Translations under genes and position numbers: made by a program
Assembly (NCBI RefSeq): GCF_042646085.1
Contig: NZ_JBHRSZ010000009.1
Location: 62,001 to 126,000, forward strand
Source of the DNA: Litoribrevibacter euphylliae
GTDB taxonomy: Bacteria > Pseudomonadota > Gammaproteobacteria > Pseudomonadales > Litoribrevibacteraceae
Reading direction: 5' to 3'
Length of the DNA stretch: 64,000 nt
The notes under the pieces: generated by a model
The model's input: the letters and a program-made list of their open reading frames with translations, nothing else
The model's database searches: none
What the model was told of the DNA's origin: nothing
Part shown: one piece after another, positions 34,552-42,830 of the stretch
Numbering within the stretch: position 1 is the first letter of the stretch
Layout of the letters: every line of letters begins with the position of its first letter

Positions 34552-34964
34552 TGTTCGCTGTCTCCATTCTTGAGTCGATCCACAATCCACCATATTTCGT
34601 CTTCACTCAGCAAACCTTCCCATGGAGGCATAGCCAAAGCTTCACGGCCAAAGAAAATGGTGTCGAACAAATACTGTTTAGGTTTCTCCGCCATGGCCTC
34701 TTCAGTAAGCGCCGGGCCTAGACCACCCTTTAAGGTCATGCCATGACATGAACCACAATCTTGTTTTAGTAAATGATCTAATTGCTGTTGACGATCCGAG
34801 TCGATGGTTTGCGCCAACAACATTCCAGAAAAAATAAGAGAACAGGCAGAACCAACAAGCGCCACTTTCTTGCGGCTCTTCTTTTTGAACCCCACACTGG
34901 CATTGCATTTTGAAGAACATCCCGGAGAACGGACGTTCACTTGAACATCATCTCTGTTTTTCAT
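34548..34964 (-). CDS. nirC: NirC-like c-type cytochrome
   Basis: This 138-residue cytochrome has one hydrophobic N-terminal segment (about 34-51) and one heme site CGSCH near residue 71. The later AMPPW gives a methionine ligand. In Pseudomonas NirC sits before NirF and supports d1 assembly or electron supply. The N-terminus is basic and Cys-containing before the membrane segment, so export as a signal-anchored or cleaved protein is expected. It is the first gene of the d1 operon and has AGGAG upstream. Confidence 0.82.
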   Translation of the reverse strand: MKNRDDVQVNVRSPGCSSKCNASVGFKKKSRKKVALVGSACSLIFSGMLLAQTIDSDRQQQLDHLLKQDCGSCHGMTLKGGLGPALTEEAMAEKPKQYLFDTIFFGREALAMPPWEGLLSEDEIWWIVDRLKNGDSEQ

Positions 34965-34996
34965 GCCCTACTCCTGTCCTCTCTTTTTCAACCTTG

Positions 34997-35063
34997 GAAA
35001 AGAGTATAAAACGCAAAAAACGGATGTTTAACGCTCAACTGGCGCTATCCTGATTCACATCAA
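34997..35063 (-). promoter_or_regulatory. nirC promoter with FNR/DNR-type box near -60
   Basis: CTGATTCACATCAA at 35050-35063 matches TTGAT-N4-ATCAA at 9 of 10. On the minus strand TTAAAC-17-TATACT (TATACT at 35008-35003) gives a start near 34997. The box is thus about -60, the class I FNR position. The leader is about 33 bases. Confidence 0.65.
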
Positions 35064-35098
35064 TTATTTGACAAAAATAGTAGGGTTAATAGATTTAC

Positions 35099-35112
35099 CT
35101 GATTTAATTCAA
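35099..35112. promoter_or_regulatory. second FNR/DNR-like box upstream of nirC
   Basis: CTGATTTAATTCAA matches 8 of 10 consensus positions. It is part of a direct repeat with the box at 35156. Confidence 0.45.
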
Positions 35113-35155
35113 TAAGTTACAAAAATAACCACTCACTTTAGTAAGTTATTATTTA

Positions 35156-35169
35156 CTGATTTAACTCAA
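35156..35169. promoter_or_regulatory. third FNR/DNR-like box upstream of nirC
   Basis: CTGATTTAACTCAA nearly repeats the box at 35099, 57 bases away. The segment between them also has an imperfect inverted repeat of AATAAGTTAC. Confidence 0.4.
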
Positions 35170-35226
35170 TGAAAAGACAAGAGAGATATTTTAAGAACGC
35201 CTATTTTAATTCGAAGAAACAGCGAA

Positions 35227-35646
35227 CTAAATAAGCTTAAAGAAAGGTAATTTTGACGACCAGGCTTTAGCAAGATTAAACATCCCCCAAAGCACAAAAG
35301 ACGTATGCAACACGGTGAAGTAAAGAACAATCATCACCCAGGCTTTGGCGTTATTGCCTGTTAAGAAAAACAACAAACCACAACCACCGATCACAGTACT
35401 ACCACCGATCACAGATAACCAAAACGCAGATCGAATGTGCGAAGCATCAAGCTCAGCTTGTGTAATCGTCAGAGACGTTGCAAGCGGCTGATCATCAGAC
35501 AACTCAAGATCCCTCTGATCCCGAATCACACCTTGATACGGCCGCACATATTTTAGATAGAGATACAAAAGCACCAAAAACGACAAGCCAGGCAACGCCA
35601 ATAGGTTCGCTAGATACCATGCCTGTGCTTGAACCGCTTTGGACAC
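35227..35646 (-). CDS. small membrane protein between norQ and the nir operon
   Basis: This 139-residue protein has about three membrane helices (13-30, 74-95, 103-124) separated by a charged loop. It starts with GTG at 35646, with AAGGGG upstream. It follows norQ on the same strand with a 74-base gap and precedes the nirC promoter, so it probably belongs to the NO-reductase maturation operon. No family is recognised. Its gene contains an 18-bp tandem duplication. Confidence 0.6.
   Translation of the reverse strand: MSKAVQAQAWYLANLLALPGLSFLVLLYLYLKYVRPYQGVIRDQRDLELSDDQPLATSLTITQAELDASHIRSAFWLSVIGGSTVIGGCGLLFFLTGNNAKAWVMIVLYFTVLHTSFVLWGMFNLAKAWSSKLPFFKLI
35383..35418. repeat. 18-bp tandem duplication in the small membrane protein gene
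   Basis: Units 35383-35400 and 35401-35418 share 15 of 18 bases and encode two successive VIGG-type hexapeptides at a membrane helix. Confidence 0.75.
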
Positions 35647-35720
35647 CTTAATCCCCTTTCTGCACTCACTTTTTAGAAGTGAAAGCCAACATTTAAAACG
35701 TTACGAACGATAAGAAGACG

Positions 35721-36545
35721 TTATTTCACGCAAGCATCGATCACATTCTTCAAGGCTACAACTGTCGCGTCATCATCTGAAAGCGGTTCCGCCATCGCTG
35801 CATAACACGCCTGACGTTTACCAATGCCACCCGTGATTAACTTTGCTGCGTAAATCAGCAAACGCGTCGATGCGGCTTCCTCTAAATCATGATCTTTAAG
35901 ATTCCGAAGCGCTGTAGCCAAAGTCACCAATTGTTGGGCAACATCATCCGAACACTGACTTTCACGACGAACAATTTTAGCCTCAACTTCCGGTTTCGGA
36001 TAATCAAAGCTCATTGCCATAAAGCGCTGACGAGTACTCGGCTTCATCCCTTTGATCAGATTTTGATAGCCTGGATTATAGGACACCACTAACATAAATC
36101 CGGGCGCGGCTTCCAGGTATTCACCTGTACGCTCAATCGGAAGAATCCGACGATCATCCGCCAATGGGTGCAACACCACCGTCGTGTCTTTACGTGCTTC
36201 GACGACCTCATCCAGATAGCAAATCCCGCCTTCACGCACGGCGCGTGTTAATGGGCCATCCTGCCAGTAGGTTCCATCCGGACCAATCAAATGTCGCCCT
36301 ACCAGATCCGACGCCGTTAAATCATCATGGCACGACACCGTATACAAAGGACGACCTAAACGCTCTGCCATTGCCGCAATAAAACGCGTTTTACCGCACC
36401 CTGTTGGCCCTTTAATCAGCACAGGCAATTGGTGACGATATGCATGCTCAAACATCTGAATCTCATTTCCCTGAGGTTCATAATACAAATCATCCGACAG
36501 CGCCTGAGTCGGCTTCTCATTATTAATCGCAATTTCCACTGTCAT
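35721..36545 (-). CDS. norQ: NorQ, MoxR-type AAA+ ATPase for NO reductase activation
   Basis: NorQ is a hexameric AAA+ protein that works with NorD to load iron into NorB. This 274-residue protein has Walker A GPTGCGKT (about 40-47), the Walker B YLDEVVEAR (about 111) and the arginine-finger region (STRQRFMAMSFDYP). The CbbQ/NirQ/NorQ family is of this length. It lies far from norD here but next to the nir operon. An FNR-type box lies 96 bases upstream at the class II position. Confidence 0.92.
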   Translation of the reverse strand: MTVEIAINNEKPTQALSDDLYYEPQGNEIQMFEHAYRHQLPVLIKGPTGCGKTRFIAAMAERLGRPLYTVSCHDDLTASDLVGRHLIGPDGTYWQDGPLTRAVREGGICYLDEVVEARKDTTVVLHPLADDRRILPIERTGEYLEAAPGFMLVVSYNPGYQNLIKGMKPSTRQRFMAMSFDYPKPEVEAKIVRRESQCSDDVAQQLVTLATALRNLKDHDLEEAASTRLLIYAAKLITGGIGKRQACYAAMAEPLSDDDATVVALKNVIDACVK

Positions 36546-36605
36546 CAGGCTTCCCCTTTAAAGACTGAAATCGGGTTAAAGATACTTTTGAGTTTTTCTT
36601 TCTAT

Positions 36606-36689
36606 TAAAACCATACTAGATCACTCAAGTTTCTCTCTAATTGATCAAAGTCAGTATTTGGTTCGCTTATTCAATTAATCTGGAAACAT
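36606..36689. promoter_or_regulatory. shared FNR/DNR-type box for divergent norQ and zinc-ribbon gene
   Basis: TTGATCAAAGTCAG at 36641-36654 matches 8 of 10. On the minus strand TAGTAT (36618-36613) lies 29 bases after the centre, placing a norQ start near 36606. On the plus strand TAATCT lies at the same distance and gives a start near 36689, 20 bases before the zinc-ribbon gene. Confidence 0.6.
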
Positions 36690-36708
36690 GAAAATTGGAG
36701 GTACGATT

Positions 36709-36951
36709 GTGAACAATAAAACGAACGAAACCACTGAAACAAACAACCATGTGAACGCTAAATCCAGCAATCGAACCTGTAACAACTGTGGTACCGCACT
36801 CAGTAAAGAAGCTAGACTGTGCCTGAAATGCGGCATTCCCTGCCCGCCGGAACGTGACGCCAGAGGCGTCTGGATGGGAATGGACTTTAGAACCGTGGTG
36901 ATATTGGTGAGTATTTTTTGTTTGGTGATGATTTTTATATTGCCGAGGTGA
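36709..36951 (+). CDS. 80-residue zinc-ribbon membrane protein divergent from norQ
   Basis: The protein has an N-terminal polar stretch, one zinc-ribbon (CNNCGTAL and CLKCGIPCPP, about residues 23-47) and one C-terminal membrane helix (about 60-77). The GTG start at 36709 has GGAGG seven bases upstream; an ATG at 36688 has no ribosome site and would fall on the predicted transcription start. It shares an FNR-type operator with norQ, so expression under low oxygen is likely. No known family was recognised; a tail-anchored accessory to NO reductase or nitrite reduction is a guess. Confidence 0.7.
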   Translation: MNNKTNETTETNNHVNAKSSNRTCNNCGTALSKEARLCLKCGIPCPPERDARGVWMGMDFRTVVILVSIFCLVMIFILPR

Positions 36952-36960
36952 AGAAGCTAT

Positions 36961-37329
36961 TCACAAATGCTGGACAACAAACTTCTCCACCTCTTCAGAA
37001 CTTTCACTGAAATAGACAGGAATGTCGACCTGATCTTTTAGCGTTTTTTGGATCGAGAACGCCCATATCCTGCTAATTTCCAAACCAACGGCTTTGCAAC
37101 CATATTTACTTAGTAAGCAGTAATTTTTGCAGAGCTCTTTTGCAGCCTCAGGCGTCAAACCGGCTTCATCTTTAGGGTGTTCAATCAAGACCCAAGCCCG
37201 GTCTTTAGGCGCAATTGACCGTATTTCCTGATGCAGAGATTTAATTCCATACTCATTGAAACCACCGACCGGGTAGACATGAATAATGTCACCGGATTCC
37301 TCTATCCGATAAATACCGTGCTCTTTCAT
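36961..37329 (-). CDS. hypothetical protein, STAS/SpoIIAA-like
   Basis: This 122-residue soluble protein has strand-helix alternation (IIHVYPVGGFNEYGIKSLHQEI, RAWVLIEHP, GCKAVGLEI, IPVYFSESSEEVEKFV). That resembles the STAS/SpoIIAA-like fold used in lipid or partner binding. There is no catalytic motif. It is convergent with the zinc-ribbon gene; the gap is nine bases. Confidence 0.55.
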   Translation of the reverse strand: MKEHGIYRIEESGDIIHVYPVGGFNEYGIKSLHQEIRSIAPKDRAWVLIEHPKDEAGLTPEAAKELCKNYCLLSKYGCKAVGLEISRIWAFSIQKTLKDQVDIPVYFSESSEEVEKFVVQHL

Positions 37330-37584
37330 ATCCTAAGATACCTGGAGACCCCACCAACAGTGTGTCTCTGCGCACACAATAAAGTAAACAGCATTGGCAG
37401 AGTAAATACACGACACGTTCAGGGCTCTAACTTTGCTTCATTTCAGATACGCTTTACATAAGCCTTATGAAACAAAAAGTATAGCACTGAGCACTTCCAC
37501 CTACATTCAGCAGTCGCCGTCGACGGATCCAGCTTTCGATACTCTTCTTTGATACCCTCATTCGTTAGATAGAAATTACAAGTA

Positions 37585-38481
37585 TCAATTCGATATTACG
37601 CATTTGTCATATTTACAACTTAGACTCGCTTCGAAAGCATTTCTGTAAGTCCAATACTGATCTTTAGGAATCTCTAGTCTCTCAATTCTTGCATTAAAGA
37701 TACTGGTCAAGTCTGCATTTCTATCAGAAGATGTATGGTAAAGTCGGTAAAGGTTATCAAGTTCATATTCTGCGTAGAACGAGGCCATTACAGCCTTCGC
37801 ACACGCTACGGCACTCTCTGCTTGATTGGTATATTCTTGCACTATGTCCCTTTCAGAATCGCGCGGAAGCCTACTTTCTAATATTTTTCCAAATCTGACC
37901 ATCCTTTCTTTAAGTTCTGAAAAATACTGATCGGTTAACATACCTTGCGATATTGACGCATCGACGCTCTTAATTCGAACCGTGGCCTTTTCGCTTAATC
38001 CCATGAATCGCTCAGCTTCAGTCTTCGCTTCTAATGGCTTTTGATCATTAAACTCGGGACAACTTTTTATTGAAGCACCAGTAACGGTCTGATTGGAATC
38101 ATCACTGTTCTTCTCCAACGTTTGTGGCAATTTAAGAACATCACAACGCCTTAGCTCCTCTTCATTTTCAATCAAGATTTCAGAAAAATCGAAGCTAGCC
38201 ATCGGATCACCTAAAGCAATACTTTTCTTGCGCTGGTAAGAGGTTTGTTTCTCTAAAGTATTGGCCCAACAATCACAATAATCATTATTATGCGAACGAG
38301 TACAAACATTGTGCATGAAAGACCAAAATTCATATTCAATCCTTTCTTTTTCTGGATCTTCAAAAAAAGAACAACCAGCAATCAACAAAGTAACAGAAAA
38401 AAAAGTGAATTTTATAAGAGTCTGAAATTGAATTTTGAAAATAGAAATCAAAAGAAGCACCACAATACAAGATAAAAACAA
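37585..38481 (-). CDS. hypothetical lipoprotein
   Basis: The 298-codon frame has a strongly hydrophobic start ending in LLIAGC (Cys about 37), a lipobox, so the mature chain is probably lipid-anchored. The start is uncertain: the first codon is TTG and other non-ATG starts lie inside the signal. The mature part is helical with several cysteines (CTRSHNNDYCDCW) and no recognised domain. The AT-rich composition differs from the neighbours and suggests acquisition. Confidence 0.5.
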   Translation of the reverse strand: MFLSCIVVLLLISIFKIQFQTLIKFTFFSVTLLIAGCSFFEDPEKERIEYEFWSFMHNVCTRSHNNDYCDCWANTLEKQTSYQRKKSIALGDPMASFDFSEILIENEEELRRCDVLKLPQTLEKNSDDSNQTVTGASIKSCPEFNDQKPLEAKTEAERFMGLSEKATVRIKSVDASISQGMLTDQYFSELKERMVRFGKILESRLPRDSERDIVQEYTNQAESAVACAKAVMASFYAEYELDNLYRLYHTSSDRNADLTSIFNARIERLEIPKDQYWTYRNAFEASLSCKYDKCVISN

Positions 38482-38629
38482 ATGACAACAGTAAGGACTA
38501 AGCCTTTGATATACATCATTAATAATTAATCAATATTACTCCTTTGAATATACTTTCAACCACTCAACAACCCCTACTCCTTCAATTTTTACCTAAAAAC
38601 TTTTTAAATCGCCACCCTAGTTAGATTTG

Positions 38630-39292
38630 TTATTCGTTTCCAGCAAGTTTCCTCGCCAATGCCTTAGCCTCATCAAAAGCCTGCGCTTTCGATTGCACAT
38701 GACGCTCATCCCCAAACTCTTGGTATTCAGAGGCGATTTCAAAGAACTGCTCTGCACCAAGATACGGGCATAACTGCTCAATGTGACTGGTTAAGTGATT
38801 CATCGAATACAACGGGTCACCTTTTTTAAAGTTAAACTCGCCCCAAGAAGCCAGAAGTACTAATTGCTTGCCACTGAGTATCGGTTCTAACGGCTTATCA
38901 CCTCTCGCCAAATCGAAGGTGAAGGTTTTACCAATTCGAATCACTTGGTCAAACCAGGCTTTCAACACCGCAGGCATGCCGTAGTTGTACATAGGGCTGG
39001 AAATGACGATCACATCGGCATCCACCACTTCCTGAATTAATGCATCGGATTCAGCCAATACTTTCTGTTGCTCTTCGCTGACATCATCACTAAAAGTGGC
39101 CGCAAGAAAGTCCGTCGTGATAAATGATGGCGGTTGCACCGACAGATCCCGATGAATAACCTCTAATTGACCATATCCTGATTTAAATTCCTTAAGAAAC
39201 ACTTCTCCTAATTCCCTACTGATAGAAATATGTTCTGATTGATCGGGGTGGTATTGTCTTGCGCTACAGCTAATATATAAGATAGTTTTCAT
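38630..39292 (-). CDS. azoR: FMN-dependent NADH-azoreductase
   Basis: This 220-residue flavodoxin-like enzyme reduces quinones or azo compounds with NADH. The FMN-binding segments SCSARQYHPDQSEHISISREL near the N-terminus, ISSPMYNYGMPAVLKAWFDQVIRIGKTF (about 97-125) and the late ASWGEF match AzoR. The start has GGAGTAG. It is divergent from a LysR gene, which probably regulates it. Confidence 0.88.
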   Translation of the reverse strand: MKTILYISCSARQYHPDQSEHISISRELGEVFLKEFKSGYGQLEVIHRDLSVQPPSFITTDFLAATFSDDVSEEQQKVLAESDALIQEVVDADVIVISSPMYNYGMPAVLKAWFDQVIRIGKTFTFDLARGDKPLEPILSGKQLVLLASWGEFNFKKGDPLYSMNHLTSHIEQLCPYLGAEQFFEIASEYQEFGDERHVQSKAQAFDEAKALARKLAGNE

Positions 39293-39409
39293 GTTCTACT
39301 CCATTGTCGTTACAGGGTTCATTTTGCCTAGCCTTGATCAATCCTGACAATTGAGTTATTCCATTCTATAAATAACTTAAACTTATTCATAATCATCTAT
39401 AACATCGAC

Positions 39410-40273
39410 ATGCTTGATCAAATCTCCTCTTTGAATTATTTAAAAACCTTCGCCATTGTCGCCAAGCATCTCAGCTTTAAAGACGCAGCCAAGGTGCTTA
39501 ATATCACCCCAACAGCGGTTTCCCATCAGATTAAAAGCCTAGAAACTCAGCTACGAGTTCAGCTGTTTGAACGTCATACTCGCGCCATCAGTCTGACTAA
39601 CTCCGGCGCAAAACTTGCCCACTCATGCCAAGATTTATTAACGCAGTTGGATCATGCACTGGATGATATTCGACAGGATAAAAATGATATTTCCATCTCT
39701 TGCTGTAACTCCTTCGCCGCACTTTGGCTAACCCCAAGGAGCGCTCAGATAAATCAACACTTCCCAAGCAACACTCTGAAAATTTGCGCCAGCGATAGTT
39801 TGGTGGATTTAAGGAGAGAGAAACACATTGATCTGGCCTTACGATATGGTCTGGACGAGGAAGCAACAGACGAAGTATTTCTAACTACGGAGAAAATCGC
39901 GCTGTATCGCAGCCCGCACTACCAGCCACCAAAGAACCAAAAGGCTACCCTCTTTGTCACACACTGGCCGGAGAATGGCCTACTCAAAAACCTGGATTGG
40001 CAACGCTTTGTTGATTCAAGCGAGTTTGACGTAAAAACCTTTGAGCAAGAGTATTTTGTTCTGCAAGCCATCATGACAGGCCAAGGCTATGGCCTATTGA
40101 GTAACGTGCTCAGCGCAACGGCACTGTCACAAGGTTGGATTAGTGAAGACCAAACAATCCCAGCCTTCGATGGCTACAGTTACTGGCTTCGCATCAATCC
40201 CGAACGAGAAGGTATTTCAGCGGTTGAACATTTCAGTGATTGGATGAAACAAGAACTTGGGAAAATGACTTAA
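39410..40273 (+). CDS. LysR-family regulator divergent to azoR
   Basis: This 287-residue protein has the winged helix SFKDAAKVLNITPTAVSHQIKSLETQLRVQLFERHTR (about 20-57), a GcvA/LysR-type, and a periplasmic-binding-like C-terminal domain. The 117-base divergent gap to azoR is where it would bind. It ends four bases into the next, convergent gene. Confidence 0.88.
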   Translation: MLDQISSLNYLKTFAIVAKHLSFKDAAKVLNITPTAVSHQIKSLETQLRVQLFERHTRAISLTNSGAKLAHSCQDLLTQLDHALDDIRQDKNDISISCCNSFAALWLTPRSAQINQHFPSNTLKICASDSLVDLRREKHIDLALRYGLDEEATDEVFLTTEKIALYRSPHYQPPKNQKATLFVTHWPENGLLKNLDWQRFVDSSEFDVKTFEQEYFVLQAIMTGQGYGLLSNVLSATALSQGWISEDQTIPAFDGYSYWLRINPEREGISAVEHFSDWMKQELGKMT

Positions 40274-40815
40274 TCGTTACACAGGCGTTGGCAAAACTCT
40301 TCGTACCCTTCCTGATCATAGTTTTTGGAATAACGGTTCATAAAACCATGCAGGTAATGGGTTTGTTCAATCGTCACATTACTCTTGTTTTCAAGCTCAA
40401 CCATTAAATCCGACACAGAGAAATGCGCTTCATGCGCAGGTAAAACAAGCTTAGTGGGAAAACGAGGATTGGTCTCAACGGCATGTCGAATTTGAGAACT
40501 GTAAAAACACTGGGCATCGACTACATTGGTCAGCAGCCTACTCTCTGAACAGTTCCATATTGCCGATCCTCCGACACTGAAACCGATTAAACGTATATCG
40601 GTCGAAACAGATTTCAGATGATCCAACAACATTTCGCTATAGCGTTGCAGACCGACTTCTTGTGTGAAAACGCTATAGGCCTCGGCTTCATCCGCAAAGC
40701 CCATATGCTTGGATTGGTAGGGATCTACGATATCTGCATTTCCAGAGATTCGTGAAGCTAAACATTCGAGCGAATCCGTTCTTCCGAAAATGTCTGATAC
40801 CAGAATATAGCGCAC
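40270..40815 (-). CDS. alpha/beta-hydrolase (dienelactone-hydrolase-like)
   Basis: This 181-residue protein has a YILVSDIFGRTDSLE opening, the nucleophile elbow GFSVGGSA (Ser about 79) and a late HGFMNRYS histidine. This is like small dienelactone hydrolase relatives. The GTG start follows the stop of the GNAT gene directly (TAAGTG) with AGGA upstream, so the two are translated together. The substrate is unknown. Confidence 0.65.
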   Translation of the reverse strand: MRYILVSDIFGRTDSLECLASRISGNADIVDPYQSKHMGFADEAEAYSVFTQEVGLQRYSEMLLDHLKSVSTDIRLIGFSVGGSAIWNCSESRLLTNVVDAQCFYSSQIRHAVETNPRFPTKLVLPAHEAHFSVSDLMVELENKSNVTIEQTHYLHGFMNRYSKNYDQEGYEEFCQRLCND

Positions 40816-41301
40816 TTAATGTCCTAACTGTTTATGCATGACATAGCTATCAACATAGCCAAGCTTACTGTGTTTATACGCAGACGGAATCGTACCCACA
40901 ATGTTGAAACCAAGCTTTTGCCACAAAGCTACCGCCACGTCATTAGCAGATACTACAGAGTTAAATTGCATGGCCTTAAAACCAAGCTCAATAGCCACCT
41001 GCTGAGAATGTTCACAGAGTTGTCGAGCAATGCCCTTTCCCCTTGCCGCTTCGGCTACCATGTAACCACAGTTACAAATGTGATTGCTTGGCCCCATGCC
41101 ATTGGCTTTTATGTAATAGGAACCAAGAACCTGATCACCTTCCACAAAAACAAATGCCTTCAAGGGTGACTCACACCATAAGTCATACGCCTGCTGAAAA
41201 CTCATCTCAGGATCAAACGCATAGGTTTCTTGTGCGTTTATAACTGATTCGAATGTCGGCCAGAACACCTCAAAGTCCGCTTTGGTCATTTCCCTGATCA
41301 C
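40816..41301 (-). CDS. GNAT N-acetyltransferase
   Basis: This 161-residue GNAT protein has VIREMTKADFEVFWP, CGYMVAEAARGKGIARQLCEHS (acetyl-CoA loop, about 87-108) and the C-terminal WQKLGFNIVGTIP. The GTG at 41301 is chosen because TAAGGAGG lies five bases before it; an ATG 51 bases upstream would overlap the XRE gene and lacks such a site. The chain ends directly at the hydrolase start. The substrate is unknown. Confidence 0.8.
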   Translation of the reverse strand: MIREMTKADFEVFWPTFESVINAQETYAFDPEMSFQQAYDLWCESPLKAFVFVEGDQVLGSYYIKANGMGPSNHICNCGYMVAEAARGKGIARQLCEHSQQVAIELGFKAMQFNSVVSANDVAVALWQKLGFNIVGTIPSAYKHSKLGYVDSYVMHKQLGH

Positions 41302-41330
41302 AAATTCCTCCTTATATAACTCAACCATAT

Positions 41331-41786
41331 CTACGACGTTGTCTCGTACCAAATACCATATTGGTCACCCTGCCATCTCAGCAAAAGAAACAAGTAGGCC
41401 GTTGCTAGCATAATTAAGCCGCCGACTAGCGCCGCCTCACTGACAAGCCCCAAACCACAGAACAGAAAACCAGTCAGATGAGAAACCAGTTCAACCCTGA
41501 TGGCCGTGTTTCGCTGAGGTCGTACTTGCAGAAAGTTGATCACAAACCACAACTTCACAAAGATAGGCAGCTTTTTCCAATTTTCGGAGCTTTTATCAAT
41601 TTTAAGAGCCGGTTGATTCAAGGTATCAAGGTCGATATCAAGCGCTGCGGCTAAACATTTCTGGGACTCTAAACTCGCCTTTTGACCACTTTCGATTCGT
41701 TGAATTGTCCTCACACTTAAGCCAGACATTTCTGCCAACTGCTCTTGTGATAAATGGCGGCTTATCCTTAACTGTTTCAGAATCAT
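41331..41786 (-). CDS. XRE-family regulator with C-terminal membrane segment
   Basis: This 151-residue protein has a Cro/C1-type HTH (LRISRHLSQEQLAEMSGLSVRTIQRIESGQKAS, about 5-38) and two hydrophobic helices near the C-terminus (about 107-137), so it is probably membrane-tethered. The start has AAAGGAG. It is the first of three closely spaced minus-strand genes with the GNAT and hydrolase genes. Confidence 0.8.
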   Translation of the reverse strand: MILKQLRISRHLSQEQLAEMSGLSVRTIQRIESGQKASLESQKCLAAALDIDLDTLNQPALKIDKSSENWKKLPIFVKLWFVINFLQVRPQRNTAIRVELVSHLTGFLFCGLGLVSEAALVGGLIMLATAYLFLLLRWQGDQYGIWYETTS

Positions 41787-41927
41787 GCGTATTCTCCTTT
41801 GCTTCTGAACCAGAATATTTATTGTTATTTTGCACTGTCAGGTACGAAAAGCACCCGACAGTTACCCGACAGAGGGTGGTTTAGACCGGTTTCAGAAAAA
41901 ACGTAGCTACGATTACGACTGAATACA

Positions 41928-42542
41928 TCAATAAACCTTTCCAAAGCCAGCCAAAATCCAACCTCTTTCGATAGGTGATTCCATATCCACTTCTTGAGCA
42001 AAAAGCGTTTTAGGTGCTGATTCCATAACCCTATAACCACCATCAAATACTTCCGTCACCAAGGCAACATGAGCAATGTAGCCATTCTTGGATTTACGAT
42101 AGAAAACCAGATCTCCGATCTGGGGTGAATATGAAACTGATTGAAGTGAACCAATGGATTGGAAGTACGAGAAGAGATTTCTTGCCCGTCGATGAAAGAA
42201 TGGATTACTCGGGTTATTTCCATTCCTTGAATCATAGAGCTCAGGGCGTTGATTAAAGCTTTTCTCTAATAAAGTTTTGAAGGAATATCCTGCCTTCCCA
42301 TAAGCGATGTTCGGAACATCACTGCATACGATAAAGCCGATACGACCACCAATATTGTCATACATGCCCATAAGTGGGTCATAGGGAGTCCCGAAAAGAT
42401 TGCGTGAATTTTCAATCACTGCACTCACTTCAGGTAAGCCATTTAACTCCGTAAATTCACGCTCTCCTTTATATGTTAGACAATACAAAAGGATGGGCAC
42501 GAGAAGAACGATTACTATAAAAAGGCCTAGTAGTTTTTTCAT
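41928..42542 (-). CDS. NlpC/P60-like or DUF1287-like secreted cysteine peptidase
   Basis: The 204-residue protein starts with a membrane/signal segment (about 4-23). It then has FIVCSDVPNIAYGKAGYSF (a possible catalytic Cys about 74), GDLVFYRKSKNGYIAHVALVTEV (a His about 158) and a late VMESAP. The order Cys...GDLVFY...HVA is typical of NlpC/P60-like wall-active peptidases and DUF1287. Action in the periplasm is expected. The call rests on these motifs. Confidence 0.6.
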   Translation of the reverse strand: MKKLLGLFIVIVLLVPILLYCLTYKGEREFTELNGLPEVSAVIENSRNLFGTPYDPLMGMYDNIGGRIGFIVCSDVPNIAYGKAGYSFKTLLEKSFNQRPELYDSRNGNNPSNPFFHRRARNLFSYFQSIGSLQSVSYSPQIGDLVFYRKSKNGYIAHVALVTEVFDGGYRVMESAPKTLFAQEVDMESPIERGWILAGFGKVY

Positions 42543-42549
42543 AGTGCCC

Positions 42550-42774
42550 TTAACTTTTAGGAAACATCTGAACCAGCTGTTTAATTTTCACAGCCTTTTC
42601 AAAGTGATCAAGCTGATGAGTTTTAATCCACCACTCAGCTGCTTCCATCAATAGTTCAGGGTCATCATTTTTGTTTGCAAAAAAGGCATAAAATGAAAGC
42701 CCCACACTTTCCCCTTTGCTGGCAATTTTCTTATCACAGATTTCGATAATTTTATGTCTAAGGCTTTCTCTCAT
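42550..42774 (-). CDS. small hypothetical protein
   Basis: This 74-residue helical, charged protein lies seven bases before the peptidase-like gene on the same strand and may be co-transcribed with it. There is no signal peptide, membrane segment or recognised motif. The ATG has AGGTAG upstream. Confidence 0.5.
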   Translation of the reverse strand: MRESLRHKIIEICDKKIASKGESVGLSFYAFFANKNDDPELLMEAAEWWIKTHQLDHFEKAVKIKQLVQMFPKS

Positions 42775-42830
42775 AACTACCTATATTGCTCTTAATCACA
42801 TCAGCTATAGCTCAACCAACAAGCTTACAA

